Shown here: piece after piece, positions 26,201-34,026 of the stretch
Layout of the letters: the number at the start of each line of letters is the position of its first letter
Numbering within the stretch: position 1 is the stretch's first letter
Assembly: GCF_028623165.1 (NCBI RefSeq)
Contig: NZ_CP117772.1
Span: 558,001-622,000 of the forward strand
From: Nostoc sp. UHCC 0926
Lineage (GTDB): Bacteria; Cyanobacteriota; Cyanobacteriia; Cyanobacteriales; Nostocaceae
Reading direction: 5' to 3'
Length of the DNA stretch: 64,000 nucleotides
Made by a program: the position numbers and the translations under genes
Notes under the pieces: generated by a model
Told to the model about the DNA's origin: nothing
The model's database searches: none
What the model saw: the letters and a program-made list of their open reading frames with translations, nothing else

Positions 26201-27422
26201 TGTAATTCAAACCCCAAATTTTCTTAGCCGCAATAGTGCCATAATTGCTACTACCGCCTTGGGTCAAGGACAGGGGGGGAATATTAATATCAATACCAGT
26301 AATACTTTCGAGTTAGATAACTCTTTTATTGGTACAGGAACATTAACCAATGCCGAATCTGGGAATGTTAACCTAACAGCGCGTCAACTTACAGCCAAAG
26401 GAGGCGCACAGGTATTTACTACTACCTTTGGTTCTGGAAAAGCCGGGGATTTAACAGTTAATGCTTTCGAGTCCATTGATTTAATTGACCCTTCGCAGCA
26501 GGGTTTCGGCTCAGGCTTATTTGCTTCTTCGGCTCAAACTGCTTCGGGAAACGGGGGAGACATTAATATCAACATTCCCAATGGTGACTTAAATATCCGC
26601 GATCGCGCAACCATTTCCGTTAGTGCTTTAGGAACAGGTAATGCTGGAGATGTCAATATTGATGCCCGTTCAATTTTTCTTGATCAAGGTTCCATCACTG
26701 CTACCAGCGTTTCTGCACAAGGCGGTAACATCAACTTCAAAGTAGCCAATAACTTACTTTTACGAAATAATAGTCAAATTTCCACCCGTGCAGGAATAGA
26801 AAACAGTGGCGGTGGTAATGGTGGCAATATGGATATTAATAGTGGATTTATTGTTGCTGTCCCGCAAGAAAATAGCGACATCACCGCCAATGCTTTTGCT
26901 GGAAATGGTGGGAATATCAACATTACTAGCCAAGGTATTTTTGGCTTACAGGTTAGTGATAAACTCACCCCAAATAGTGACATCACCGCCAGTTCTCAAT
27001 TAGGCATCAACGGCATCGTTAATATCAACACCCCAGATGTTGACCCTACCAGAGGATTAACTCAATTGCCTTCTGTGCCTACCGATCCTGCAAATCAAAT
27101 TGTCGCAGGTTGTCCCAGCAACGAGGAGGCGAATTTTGTGATTAGTGGACGGGGAGGCTTACCAGAAGACCCCCGCCAAGTGTTGCGTGGTCAGGTAGTT
27201 TTACAGGATATGCGAGTAAGTGCAGATTCCCCAAATAAACTTTCAGAGCAAATCAGCCATAGAAAAGTACCAGATATAAAAGGGCAACCACCATTACTAG
27301 AAGCTACTGGATGGATGATTAATCAACTAGGACAGGTGGAATTGGTGGCAAATATTACTACCCAAATACAACCTGATGGTGGGAGAAATAAAAGTGATTG
27401 TGGGAATTTATCAGAATTTTAG
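23268..27422 (+). CDS. Filamentous haemagglutinin-type TPS exoprotein (TpsA)
   Basis: A 1,384-residue secreted protein. A signal peptide (LFFSNIFIYFF...HPANAQ) ends near residue 40. It is followed by the two-partner-secretion domain (about 40-180) with FQEFNVNQGQQVYF and LNNPNGIIFG, the NPNGI motif recognised by the TpsB transporter. The rest is a long beta-helix of GGN/GNAGNL-type repeats. The C-terminal CPSNEEANFVISGRGGLP box is a common ending in cyanobacterial TpsA proteins. It is expected to be exported to the cell surface or medium as an adhesin or S-layer-like fibre. No TpsB/ShlB partner lies in this window, so it must be elsewhere. Confidence 0.92.
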   Translation: MLKVVNIPRQYSWYLKIYIILFFSNIFIYFFTCSHPANAQIIPDNTLGTEKSTITPQNTRELVGGGAIRGGNLFHSFQEFNVNQGQQVYFANPTGISNIITRVTGNHLSKIFGTLGVDGAANLFLNNPNGIIFGKNARLDIAGSFTASTANAIKLGKDGLFSATEPQKSNLLTIKPTALFSNVLHQSQAEISNQGNLTIGTGQTLTLQGDIITSTGSLTVPGGTVQLLGNQVSLLNDANINTDALKNGNGGTVIIKANDLTRFEGNISARGGDNSGNGGFVEVSGGRVEFAGTVDTSASNGSFGRLLLDPKDILIQAGGTVSGQSLSQALALNNVSLQANNDITVDDDITGVGANNLNLEAGRSLTINPNRSIILNGGNFNAKINDENAIAIERDPGIAQFFMNPGSQILTNGGNATITSGKFGQNSQINTTDASIISAKSGGNGGNIALNAINDITTGNIISGFFNIPNITDSINSGDITINSTAGGITTTNYLLANAQQQAGDISLLAAGNLSLNAAGDFPRSGNIASIGDIPGKITFTSGNILSGKNIRIVNANLGAGRGNDITLTARSIFLDTTSIFALARGTGKGGNMILNATDDVVMRTSDIGTNSDAALAVNLPTGASGDAGDFNLNARRLRISQDPTAFFPFRGTSISTGTDENTTGNAGNLTINASESVELIGRQLTTPILTPSQLVSQLIQGTGVGISTNAYGSGNSGKLTVNTGRLVLRDAGGISTFPVSGNGGDLTINATEILLQNFAGIQTATAGSGQAGNLTINADNVTLTDRSIINATALASTGNAGNLTLSVKQLNVRDGSIVSSATTGEGNAATLNLNATDKVEVVGTFADNSSFPSSIATASLSPIGNAGPLNITTGELIVHQGGEITTATVGQGNGAPITINTRTLQLDNGRINASTSGAGNGGDITINATESVEVAGNGFADLQEKIINPAYAGTLSLANFDQGIVAVSAGQGKAGNVVIQTPNFLSRNSAIIATTALGQGQGGNININTSNTFELDNSFIGTGTLTNAESGNVNLTARQLTAKGGAQVFTTTFGSGKAGDLTVNAFESIDLIDPSQQGFGSGLFASSAQTASGNGGDININIPNGDLNIRDRATISVSALGTGNAGDVNIDARSIFLDQGSITATSVSAQGGNINFKVANNLLLRNNSQISTRAGIENSGGGNGGNMDINSGFIVAVPQENSDITANAFAGNGGNINITSQGIFGLQVSDKLTPNSDITASSQLGINGIVNINTPDVDPTRGLTQLPSVPTDPANQIVAGCPSNEEANFVISGRGGLPEDPRQVLRGQVVLQDMRVSADSPNKLSEQISHRKVPDIKGQPPLLEATGWMINQLGQVELVANITTQIQPDGGRNKSDCGNLSEF

Positions 27423-27574
27423 AACACCTATCACAGAAGTTGGACTTGGCTGCATAATCTCAGCTTTCTGACAATGCGTAACTTCTATTATATCTGAGGT
27501 TTGAACTATCAAAGCTACTACTAAACCATCAACAGCTAAGTGTGACCTGAAGGCATTTATGAGACTTACGAACC

Positions 27575-28480
27575 TTACAGATTCTTAGAGAAAGCAGTGC
27601 TGTCAGCAAGTGGCTTGATTATCGGCGTTTTGAAGTTCTCAAAATCTGGGAGAAATTTTTTTACAGCAAAACGAACGGCTTCACGTGCCATATCATCTAT
27701 AGCCGTGCCAACAACCAGAATATTAACGCCTGTACCAATAAATGCTTTAAAATTTTTGATGTTGATGCCACCTTCTGCCAGAGTAGGTGTAGTTACAGAA
27801 TTAACCAAGGCTTTCAATCGCTCCTGAACGGGCAAAGCAATTTCGCCGGCAGCGACACCCTCGTAGCTCATGCCAGTCGTCAAACCAATCATGTCTACAC
27901 CAATTTCTTGCATCTCTTTGGCAATTAGAGCAACCTCTTTCGGTGTTTCGGCTGGGATGCCAAACAAATGTAGATCACTGGGATGGGCAATATAGGCATC
28001 TACAACCAAGCCATTGCGATGTGCCACTTTGACTATATCGCGCAAATCTTCCCACGTGGTTTTGTGAACGTGAAGCCCATCTGCCCCAGCCAGAGAGAGT
28101 AGCATTGCTTCTTTATCCGTAAAGGGTGTCGGCACTGTTTCGGTGAAAGTGCCCGGAGCACCTACGGTGATAAAAATATCATCACTGACGACGTTACGAA
28201 CTCCTTCTACCACAGTAACCATTTCCTCAATCGGAATTTCATGGCGGAGTAACTCAGCATCGTGCATGGATGTGACACCTTTGTATCCACGAGCCAAGGC
28301 GACGGCTGGATGATTCGGTTCGAGCAGCCGAGCGCCAGCTTCCACAGCGGCTAGAGCCAGCCGAGCATCATCGCCAGTGATCCCCGTGCTGAGTAATGTT
28401 GTTCCACCGTGAGCCTTAATCGCATCATGAACTTTCTGCATGGCAAAATGACGCTTGCGTTTCATATCACTATTAATCAT
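27575..28480 (-). CDS. TIM-barrel protein of the ribulose-phosphate-binding barrel type
   Basis: A protein of about 301 residues with an alternating beta/alpha pattern. Notable segments are TLLSTGITGDDARLALAAVEAGARLLEP, IFITVGAPGTFTE, ADGLHVHKTTWEDLRDIV, VDMIGLTTGMSYEGV and the C-terminal phosphate-binding-like LAEGGINIKNFKAFIGTGVNILVVGTAI. This pattern resembles the hexulose-phosphate synthase/3-keto-gulonate-phosphate decarboxylase superfamily, but the substrate is unknown. I chose the ATG at 28480 because AGGAAG lies 5 bases upstream; starts at 28498 or 28519 are possible. It is monocistronic and convergent with the TPS gene. Confidence 0.65.
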   Translation of the reverse strand: MINSDMKRKRHFAMQKVHDAIKAHGGTTLLSTGITGDDARLALAAVEAGARLLEPNHPAVALARGYKGVTSMHDAELLRHEIPIEEMVTVVEGVRNVVSDDIFITVGAPGTFTETVPTPFTDKEAMLLSLAGADGLHVHKTTWEDLRDIVKVAHRNGLVVDAYIAHPSDLHLFGIPAETPKEVALIAKEMQEIGVDMIGLTTGMSYEGVAAGEIALPVQERLKALVNSVTTPTLAEGGINIKNFKAFIGTGVNILVVGTAIDDMAREAVRFAVKKFLPDFENFKTPIIKPLADSTAFSKNL

Positions 28481-28519
28481 CAGAACTTCCTTGCTCATGC
28501 TGAGTTTAAGTAAAGTCAA

Positions 28520-28879
28520 TAAATTACTGTTACCATTTCCTTATCCTTGAAAGCTGTTTGAGCAGTCAGTCAACCCAACTCAGCTTTTCTTCTCCCCATC
28601 TCCCTCTCCCCCGTCTCCTGTCCCCGTTCGGCTACGCTCACGGCAAGCCTGCTCAAGAACTCCCCATCACGGTGCCAGGAAATGGAAAGCCCCGTTGTGA
28701 GGTCAATTGCGGAGCAATTCATCTGGGCAAATCAGTCTCCTAGACGGGAGGAAAGGCAGCTTTGAGAGGAAATGAGTTCCGGGGTAGAGCCGGAAGTTAT
28801 TTGGCGTCGTCGCCGTCAAACACGCAACACGACGCAAAACCACGACGACGAACGAGAAAAAGACGGTAGTACAGATGAA
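28520..28879. other. Intergenic stretch with repeat fragments
   Basis: Short plus-strand frames here (28558-28743, 28772-28960) look spurious. The sequence includes a pyrimidine-rich CTCCCCATCTCCC block and a GTTCGGCTACGCTCACGGC repeat unit. No gene supported. Confidence 0.45.
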
Positions 28880-29449
28880 TTAGAACCAAGTAGGAACATC
28901 TTCATCATCATCCTCTCCATCACTTACTTCGTCCGGATCATGTTTCCCAGTATCGTCTAAACCTCTGAAAGAAGCGTCTACGGTGGGAGCAGGTGCTAAG
29001 ATCCACGAGTCGCCAGCATTTTCCACGGTAGTTATATAACCATCGTTCTTTGTATCGGGAGCTAGGCTTTGATTACTGTAGGAGATGTTGCTGATGCGAA
29101 CGCGATCGCCATAGTGAATTGGACCTGCATCGCCAGCAGCTTTAGTAATCTGCCAACTCTGTTTATCCTCATCATTACCATCTTGCCAATAGTAACAATC
29201 ATGGCTATCCGCAAAAGCTCCCAAAACATTATTGTTGCCTATTGCTGATTCTGTCGTTGTGATTTTGATGCGGCTGTTAGATTGAACCTCGCCATTGCCG
29301 CCCACAAGTTTAAGTTTTACTACTTTTTTTTTCTCTTGACCCAACTTCGGCCAATTGTAGCGTCCTTGGTCAACCGCAATCCAGTATTTACCGCTCTCGT
29401 GTTTGAGATAAAAGTTATCATCAAACTTAACGACATCTTGATTAGACAT
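28880..29449 (-). CDS. Hypothetical protein with lectin-like body and acidic tail
   Basis: A 189-residue protein from the ATG at 29449, which has AGGAG 9 bases upstream; a frame extending to 29509 is less likely. The body has beta-rich segments FYLKHESGKYWIAVDQGRYNWP, VVKLKLVGGNG and SQSWQI/DRVRISNISY-like repeats that resemble a beta-trefoil or MIR-type fold. The last 25 residues are strongly acidic (DEVSDGEDDDEDVPTWF). No signal peptide. It lies about 270 bases downstream of the cyanovirin-like gene in the same orientation, which suggests but does not prove a carbohydrate-binding role. I do not recognise an exact family. Confidence 0.6.
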   Translation of the reverse strand: MSNQDVVKFDDNFYLKHESGKYWIAVDQGRYNWPKLGQEKKKVVKLKLVGGNGEVQSNSRIKITTTESAIGNNNVLGAFADSHDCYYWQDGNDEDKQSWQITKAAGDAGPIHYGDRVRISNISYSNQSLAPDTKNDGYITTVENAGDSWILAPAPTVDASFRGLDDTGKHDPDEVSDGEDDDEDVPTWF

Positions 29450-29715
29450 GAGGATGTTCTCCTGATTAATTACACATTTGTGTTGCCAAAACTTATCTAG
29501 AAACAGCAAAAGGTTTCTTGACGACCTCGACCGAAATCAGATCGCGATCTGTTTTTCAAGTCAATCTGTTCTAGATGAACTTCTGTAGCGATGTCTACGG
29601 CAAGCCCTACGGGTGACGCTCGATGACTCGCTAACGCCAGTTCCTTTATGCCGGGGAACCCGTCCACCGGATTGGCTCACCGCTTTGCGTCTACGCTTTT
29701 TATGATGCTCGATCG

Positions 29716-30036
29716 CTAAATCGTATCTGTATATTTTAATTCTCCATCAATATTTTCAATTCCATTTAAGACGATTGAGCTTTCGTTCGGCGAACCATCG
29801 CGCTTTTTGCAAGTGGCTGACAGTACATCTCCATTAATAGAGATTTCGGTGGAACTTTGGTCGAAACTACTAGGTTGATTTGGGTCGGTTACTTTTAATT
29901 CTCCATCAATATTTTCAATTCCCATCAAGACAATTGAGGTTTGGTTCGGCGATTTATCGCGCTTTTCGCAAGTGGCTGATAGGACATTTCCGTTAACAGA
30001 GATTTTGCTGCAAGATTGTTGGTAGCTACTACTCAT
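29716..30036 (-). CDS. Cyanovirin-N homologue (CVNH lectin)
   Basis: A 106-residue CVNH domain built of two tandem repeats of about 53 residues. Repeat 1 has QSCSKISVNGNVLSATC (Cys9, Cys23) and IENIDGELK. Repeat 2 has QSSTEISINGDVLSATC and IENIDGELKYTD. Cyanovirin-N is a 101-residue high-mannose-binding lectin with two disulfides, one per repeat; here the first cysteine of repeat 2 is Ser62, so Cys76 has no partner and only one disulfide can form. The Glu-Asn-x-Asp of the sugar-binding region is present in both repeats. No signal peptide is visible, as in several other CVNH proteins. The two halves are also similar at the DNA level (about 159-base period). Confidence 0.88.
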   Translation of the reverse strand: MSSSYQQSCSKISVNGNVLSATCEKRDKSPNQTSIVLMGIENIDGELKVTDPNQPSSFDQSSTEISINGDVLSATCKKRDGSPNESSIVLNGIENIDGELKYTDTI

Positions 30037-30159
30037 TAGCTTTTACTCCTTCCATTTTGTTGATAAAAAATTAGTGATGTAACACTATACATACATTACA
30101 ATGTCAAGTTAAAACACAGATTAATCTTTAACAAAAATACAATGAACTTTGAGAAATAA

Positions 30160-30260
30160 AATAACTATGCTATTAACATTATTGATTGACTAATGACAAA
30201 TTACATGTATTATGAAATATTCAAATAACTATGTTATTAACATTATTAATTGACTAATAA
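30160..30260. repeat. Two 37-base direct repeats upstream of the CVNH gene
   Basis: Copies at 30160-30196 and 30224-30260 match at 34 of 37 positions with a 64-base period; each contains TATTAACATTATT and TTGACTAAT. They lie 124-224 bases upstream of the CVNH start, in a promoter-like position. They could be regulator sites or a local duplication. Confidence 0.65.
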
Positions 30261-30748
30261 TAACTTATATGCATTAACAAGTATAAGAATGATATATTGA
30301 CATAGGAAACCAAGTGCATATATTTCATGGTGTTTAGTTTGAGGATGCTAATAACAGCGTCTTAACATTTTTTTATCAGTGTGGGATAACCCAATCGCTG
30401 AAAAGCTTTCAGAGCTTTACTTTTCAGTTTTTGGCTAGAGATTTTAGTTAATGTTAGAAAATAAAGGCTCAAAGCTTGATTAAATAAAAGTTTCAGAATC
30501 GTGCTTCGATTATTGTTTTCTGAGAGTGACAAAACAGGGTAAAGTACGGCTCAGTTGCGTTGTGGGCGCTCCCCTCGCAAACTTGAGGCGATGTGTACTG
30601 AAGTTTTTATTAATACTTCTTACATAACTGCTCTCTGCCTTTCTTTGTAAATATTAGCCAGCTATACTTACTAGGTAGACTTGATATGATTAATCAACGC
30701 CAAAATTACGAACTAGCAATTATAAATCGCAAATTATTATGACCATTT
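30261..30748. other. Non-coding region upstream of the CHAT gene
   Basis: AT-rich, no gene found on either strand. It should contain the promoter of the CHAT-DUF928 operon. A GAAAAGCTTTCAGAGCTTTACTTTTCAG segment near 30400-30426 has weak inverted symmetry. Confidence 0.4.
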
Positions 30749-33280
30749 ATGCGTATTCATCGTCACCTAATTTTAGCCCTACTAATCTTTTTCTTAATAA
30801 CAACTGTTTTACCAGCCACTGCTGAGTATTCTCTTTCCCCAACTCAATCCCCAGTCACCGTACTCGAACAAGGAAAACAACTTTACGATGCCGGAAAGTT
30901 GGTAGAAGCTGCACAAATTTGGTCACAAGCAGCTCAGATATTTCAGCAAAGCAAACAGCAGCACTATCAAGCATTAAATTACAACTATTTAGCGATCGCT
31001 TATCAAGACTTGGGCAAGTGGGAAGCAGCGCGATCGCTAATCACCCAAGCAGAGAATATCCTCAAAACAGTGGATGATTCCTTCCTTTACGCCCAAGTCC
31101 TCAACACTAAAGGAAGTTTACAATTTAACACTGGTCAACCGGAATTAGCCTTAGAAACTTGGCAGCAGTCCGAGAAAATCTATCGTTCCCTCAAGGATGT
31201 AACAGGGATTGTGCTGTCGCAGATTAACCAAGCCCAAGCTTTGCAAACTTTGGGAGAGTATCGTCGTGCCCAAAGGCAATTAGAACAAATCAATCAAGAC
31301 CTTGCTGCTTTACCTGATAATCTCTTAAAAGCCAGGGGATTACAAAGTTTGGGGGTAACTCTGCAAGTCGTGGGAGATTTAGAGCGATCGCAACAAGTAT
31401 TATCGCAAAGTTTAGCGATCGCAAAGCAAGTAAATTCTACCGCAGATATCGCCGAAACCTTATTGAGATTGGGAAATACTGCTAGAGCTAGGGAAGATTT
31501 TAAAGCCGCCTTAGAATTTTATCAACAAGCAAGTAATAGTGGTGGCGAGCATACTGAATTAGAAGCACTCCTTAACCAACTCAGCCTTTTAATAAAAACT
31601 GAGCAAAATCCAGATGCACTAGCATTATTACCCCAAATTCAAGTGCGTCTTGCTAATCTTCCTCCCAGTCGTTGGGGAATTTACGCACAAGTTAATTTAG
31701 CTACAAGTTGGATGAAACTGTCATTATCAAACACAAAAGACATTGCTCAACTTTTGGCAACAGCAGTCAAACAGGCCAGAGAATTAACAGATGCAAAGGC
31801 GCAAAGTTATGCTTTGGGAGAGTTAGGACATCTCTACGAACAAACTCAGCAATTCTCAGAAGCCTTAAATCTCACCCTAACAGCACTAACTTTAGCACAG
31901 GGAGTGCAAGCAGATGATATTGCAGTCAATTGGTTATGGCAGCAAGGACGAATCGAGAAAGCTAGGGGGAATATTGAGTCAGCAATTACTGCTTATGAAC
32001 AAGCTGTTGGTTTTTTAACATCTCTGCGTCAAGACTTACTGCAATTGAATCCTGACGTACAATTTAATTTCCGCGATCGCGTTGAACCAGTGTATCGGCA
32101 GTTAGTACAATTACTTTTACAAGATGTAGACAGCTTACCACAAATCATCAAGCAACAACACTTAGAGAAATCTCGCAAAACAATTGAAGCACTGCAATTA
32201 GCAGAATTAGAAAACTTCTTCCACCAAGCCTGCTTAACTTATAAACCGCAACCAATAGATAAAATTGATTTAAAAGCCGCAGTCATTTACCCAATTTTGC
32301 TAGAACGTCGCTTGGAGGTAGTTGTTTCTCTTCCTGGACAACCTTTGCAACATTATGGAACAAACCTTTCCTCAAAAGAGGAATCAGAGGTTTTTGATGA
32401 ACTGCGCCAGTCTTTAAACCCTGCTTTCTTACCTGATGAGGTACTACCTTCTGCCCAAAAATTGTATGATTGGTTGTTGCGTCCTGCCGAAAAAGAGATA
32501 GAACTTCAGGGGATTAAAACCTTAGTGTTTGTCTTGGATGGTTTTTTACGCAGTGTACCAATGGCAGTTTTGCACGATCGCCAACAGTTTATCATCCAGA
32601 AGTACAGCATAGCATTGACTCCTGGTTTGCAACTATTAGAGTCTCGGCATCTTCCTCCCCAACAGTTTCAAGCCTTAACTGCGGGTTTAGCAGAAGCACG
32701 TCAAGGTTTTGCTGAGTTAACTGGTGTCAAACAAGAAATTAAACAAATTACAAACTATGTCCATGCAAAGATACTACTAAATGAAAAATTTACTCGCGCC
32801 AACGTCCAAAAACAAATAGAAGAAGTTCCCTTTTCTGTAGTTCATCTTGCCACCCACGCAGAATTTAGCTCCAAAGCCGAAGACACATTTCTTTTAACTT
32901 GGGAAGACCGGATTAATGTTAAAGATTTAGATAGATGGTTAAAAGGTGCATCTTCAAAACTGAGCAAAAATGCTCCACACCAACCAATTGAACTGCTAGT
33001 TCTCAGCGCTTGTCAAACTGCTAAAGGCGACAACCGCGCTGCTTTAGGATTGGCAGGAATTGCCGTCCGTTCTGGTGCTAGGAGTACTTTGGCAACCCTT
33101 TGGTCAGTACAAGACAAATCAACTGCTGACTTGACAGGAGAATTTTACCGTCTGCTTACCCAAAATGTCGTCAGCAAAGCTGAAGCACTGCGTCAAGCAC
33201 AACTATCTCTATTAAATTCTCCTCAGTACAAACATCCTTATTATTGGTCTGGGTTTGTACTGGTAGGAAATTGGCGTTGA
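30749..33280 (+). CDS. TPR-CHAT domain protein (caspase-like)
   Basis: An 843-residue protein. A signal peptide (LILALLIFFLITTVLPATA) points to export. Residues about 35-420 are tetratricopeptide repeats (QGKQLYDAGKLVEAAQIW and similar). The C-terminal 300 residues are a CHAT protease domain: LATHAEF with the catalytic His703, LSACQTAKG with the catalytic Cys755, and GLAGIAVRSGARSTLATLWSV. CHAT domains are caspase-like cysteine peptidases; both catalytic residues are present. It forms a probable operon with DUF928 (55-base gap). An export signal on a CHAT protein suggests a periplasmic role. Confidence 0.93.
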   Translation: MRIHRHLILALLIFFLITTVLPATAEYSLSPTQSPVTVLEQGKQLYDAGKLVEAAQIWSQAAQIFQQSKQQHYQALNYNYLAIAYQDLGKWEAARSLITQAENILKTVDDSFLYAQVLNTKGSLQFNTGQPELALETWQQSEKIYRSLKDVTGIVLSQINQAQALQTLGEYRRAQRQLEQINQDLAALPDNLLKARGLQSLGVTLQVVGDLERSQQVLSQSLAIAKQVNSTADIAETLLRLGNTARAREDFKAALEFYQQASNSGGEHTELEALLNQLSLLIKTEQNPDALALLPQIQVRLANLPPSRWGIYAQVNLATSWMKLSLSNTKDIAQLLATAVKQARELTDAKAQSYALGELGHLYEQTQQFSEALNLTLTALTLAQGVQADDIAVNWLWQQGRIEKARGNIESAITAYEQAVGFLTSLRQDLLQLNPDVQFNFRDRVEPVYRQLVQLLLQDVDSLPQIIKQQHLEKSRKTIEALQLAELENFFHQACLTYKPQPIDKIDLKAAVIYPILLERRLEVVVSLPGQPLQHYGTNLSSKEESEVFDELRQSLNPAFLPDEVLPSAQKLYDWLLRPAEKEIELQGIKTLVFVLDGFLRSVPMAVLHDRQQFIIQKYSIALTPGLQLLESRHLPPQQFQALTAGLAEARQGFAELTGVKQEIKQITNYVHAKILLNEKFTRANVQKQIEEVPFSVVHLATHAEFSSKAEDTFLLTWEDRINVKDLDRWLKGASSKLSKNAPHQPIELLVLSACQTAKGDNRAALGLAGIAVRSGARSTLATLWSVQDKSTADLTGEFYRLLTQNVVSKAEALRQAQLSLLNSPQYKHPYYWSGFVLVGNWR

Positions 33281-33299
33281 CTCACAGATGAGGGAACTA

Positions 33300-33341
33300 A
33301 TGACAAATGACAAATGACAAATGACAAATGACAAATGACAA
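33300..33341 (+). repeat. Heptanucleotide tandem repeat (LTRR-like), six copies
   Basis: Six perfect copies of ATGACAA from 33300 to 33341. The array supplies six ATG codons; because 7 is not a multiple of 3 they fall in all frames, and only the last copy (33335) opens the DUF928 frame. The in-frame ATG at 33314 meets a TGA. The start codon of the next gene is thus part of the repeat. Confidence 0.9.
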
Positions 33342-34015
33342 AATATCAATTTAAATTCTTTACTATTGGCTTATCTCTACAACTGTTGATGTTTGCCTTA
33401 CCCAGTTTGGCGCAATCAGAATCAGTCACTTCAATTGCCAGCCTACCAGAGCAATTCGTTTTTCAAGAGACTTTTGAACCACCTGGAGAGCCAGAACCAA
33501 AAAGTGAAACTGTTGGTGCAGGTTCTCGTGATGGGCTGAGGTGTTCTGAGAATGAACAGCCCATTAGACCTTTGATGCCAAAACGTAACTTTGGATTAAC
33601 CTTCCAAGATCATCCTCCTGTATTTATTTCCTTACCCAAAACTTCAGCACAGAAGGTTGTGCTAACCTTTAAAGATGAAACGGGTAACTATTATGAAAGA
33701 ACTTTTTTACCTATTACTGCTAGTGGAGGGATTGTTAGCTTCACTCAACCCAAAGAAAAAACGCCGCTAACCGTAGGTAAAAATTACGAATGGTCATTAG
33801 TAGTTGTCTGTGGAAAAACTGTGCAACCAGACGATCCTATATTTAAAGGTTGGGTACAACGAGTTGCAAAAACCACCAAAGTAGATAGGGAGTTGAGCCA
33901 GTTGACTACCATCGGTCAAGCAAACTGGTACGCACAGAGAGGATACTGGTATGAAATGCTCATGACTATAGAGAAAGCTAAGAAAGCTGAATCCAAGAAT
34001 ACGCAATTAAAATAA
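33335..34015 (+). CDS. DUF928 domain protein
   Basis: A 226-residue exported protein: a signal peptide (FFTIGLSLQLLMFALPSLAQS) followed by the DUF928 region with GAGSRDGLRC, RNFGLTFQDHPPVFISLP, VVLTFKDETGNYYERTF, GKNYEWSLVVVCG and TWYAQRGYWYEML-like ending NWYAQRGYWYEML. The function of DUF928 is unknown; in cyanobacteria it often sits beside CHAT and CHASE2 genes, as here. The start lies inside the heptanucleotide array, leaving no normal ribosome-binding site, so translation may depend on coupling to the CHAT gene. Confidence 0.85.
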   Translation: MTKYQFKFFTIGLSLQLLMFALPSLAQSESVTSIASLPEQFVFQETFEPPGEPEPKSETVGAGSRDGLRCSENEQPIRPLMPKRNFGLTFQDHPPVFISLPKTSAQKVVLTFKDETGNYYERTFLPITASGGIVSFTQPKEKTPLTVGKNYEWSLVVVCGKTVQPDDPIFKGWVQRVAKTTKVDRELSQLTTIGQANWYAQRGYWYEMLMTIEKAKKAESKNTQLK

Positions 34016-34026
34016 TTCCTAATTAA

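Noticed and set aside
24236..26986. Several long minus-strand frames opposite the TPS exoprotein gene
   Set aside because: They mirror the repeats of the exoprotein gene and are low-complexity shadows; no independent motif.
28772..28960. 62-codon plus-strand frame rich in Arg and Asp
   Set aside because: It overlaps the acidic tail of the minus-strand gene at 28880; the composition reflects the antisense of that tail.
33300..33341. CRISPR-like array
   Set aside because: Units are 7 bases without spacers; it is a heptanucleotide tandem repeat.
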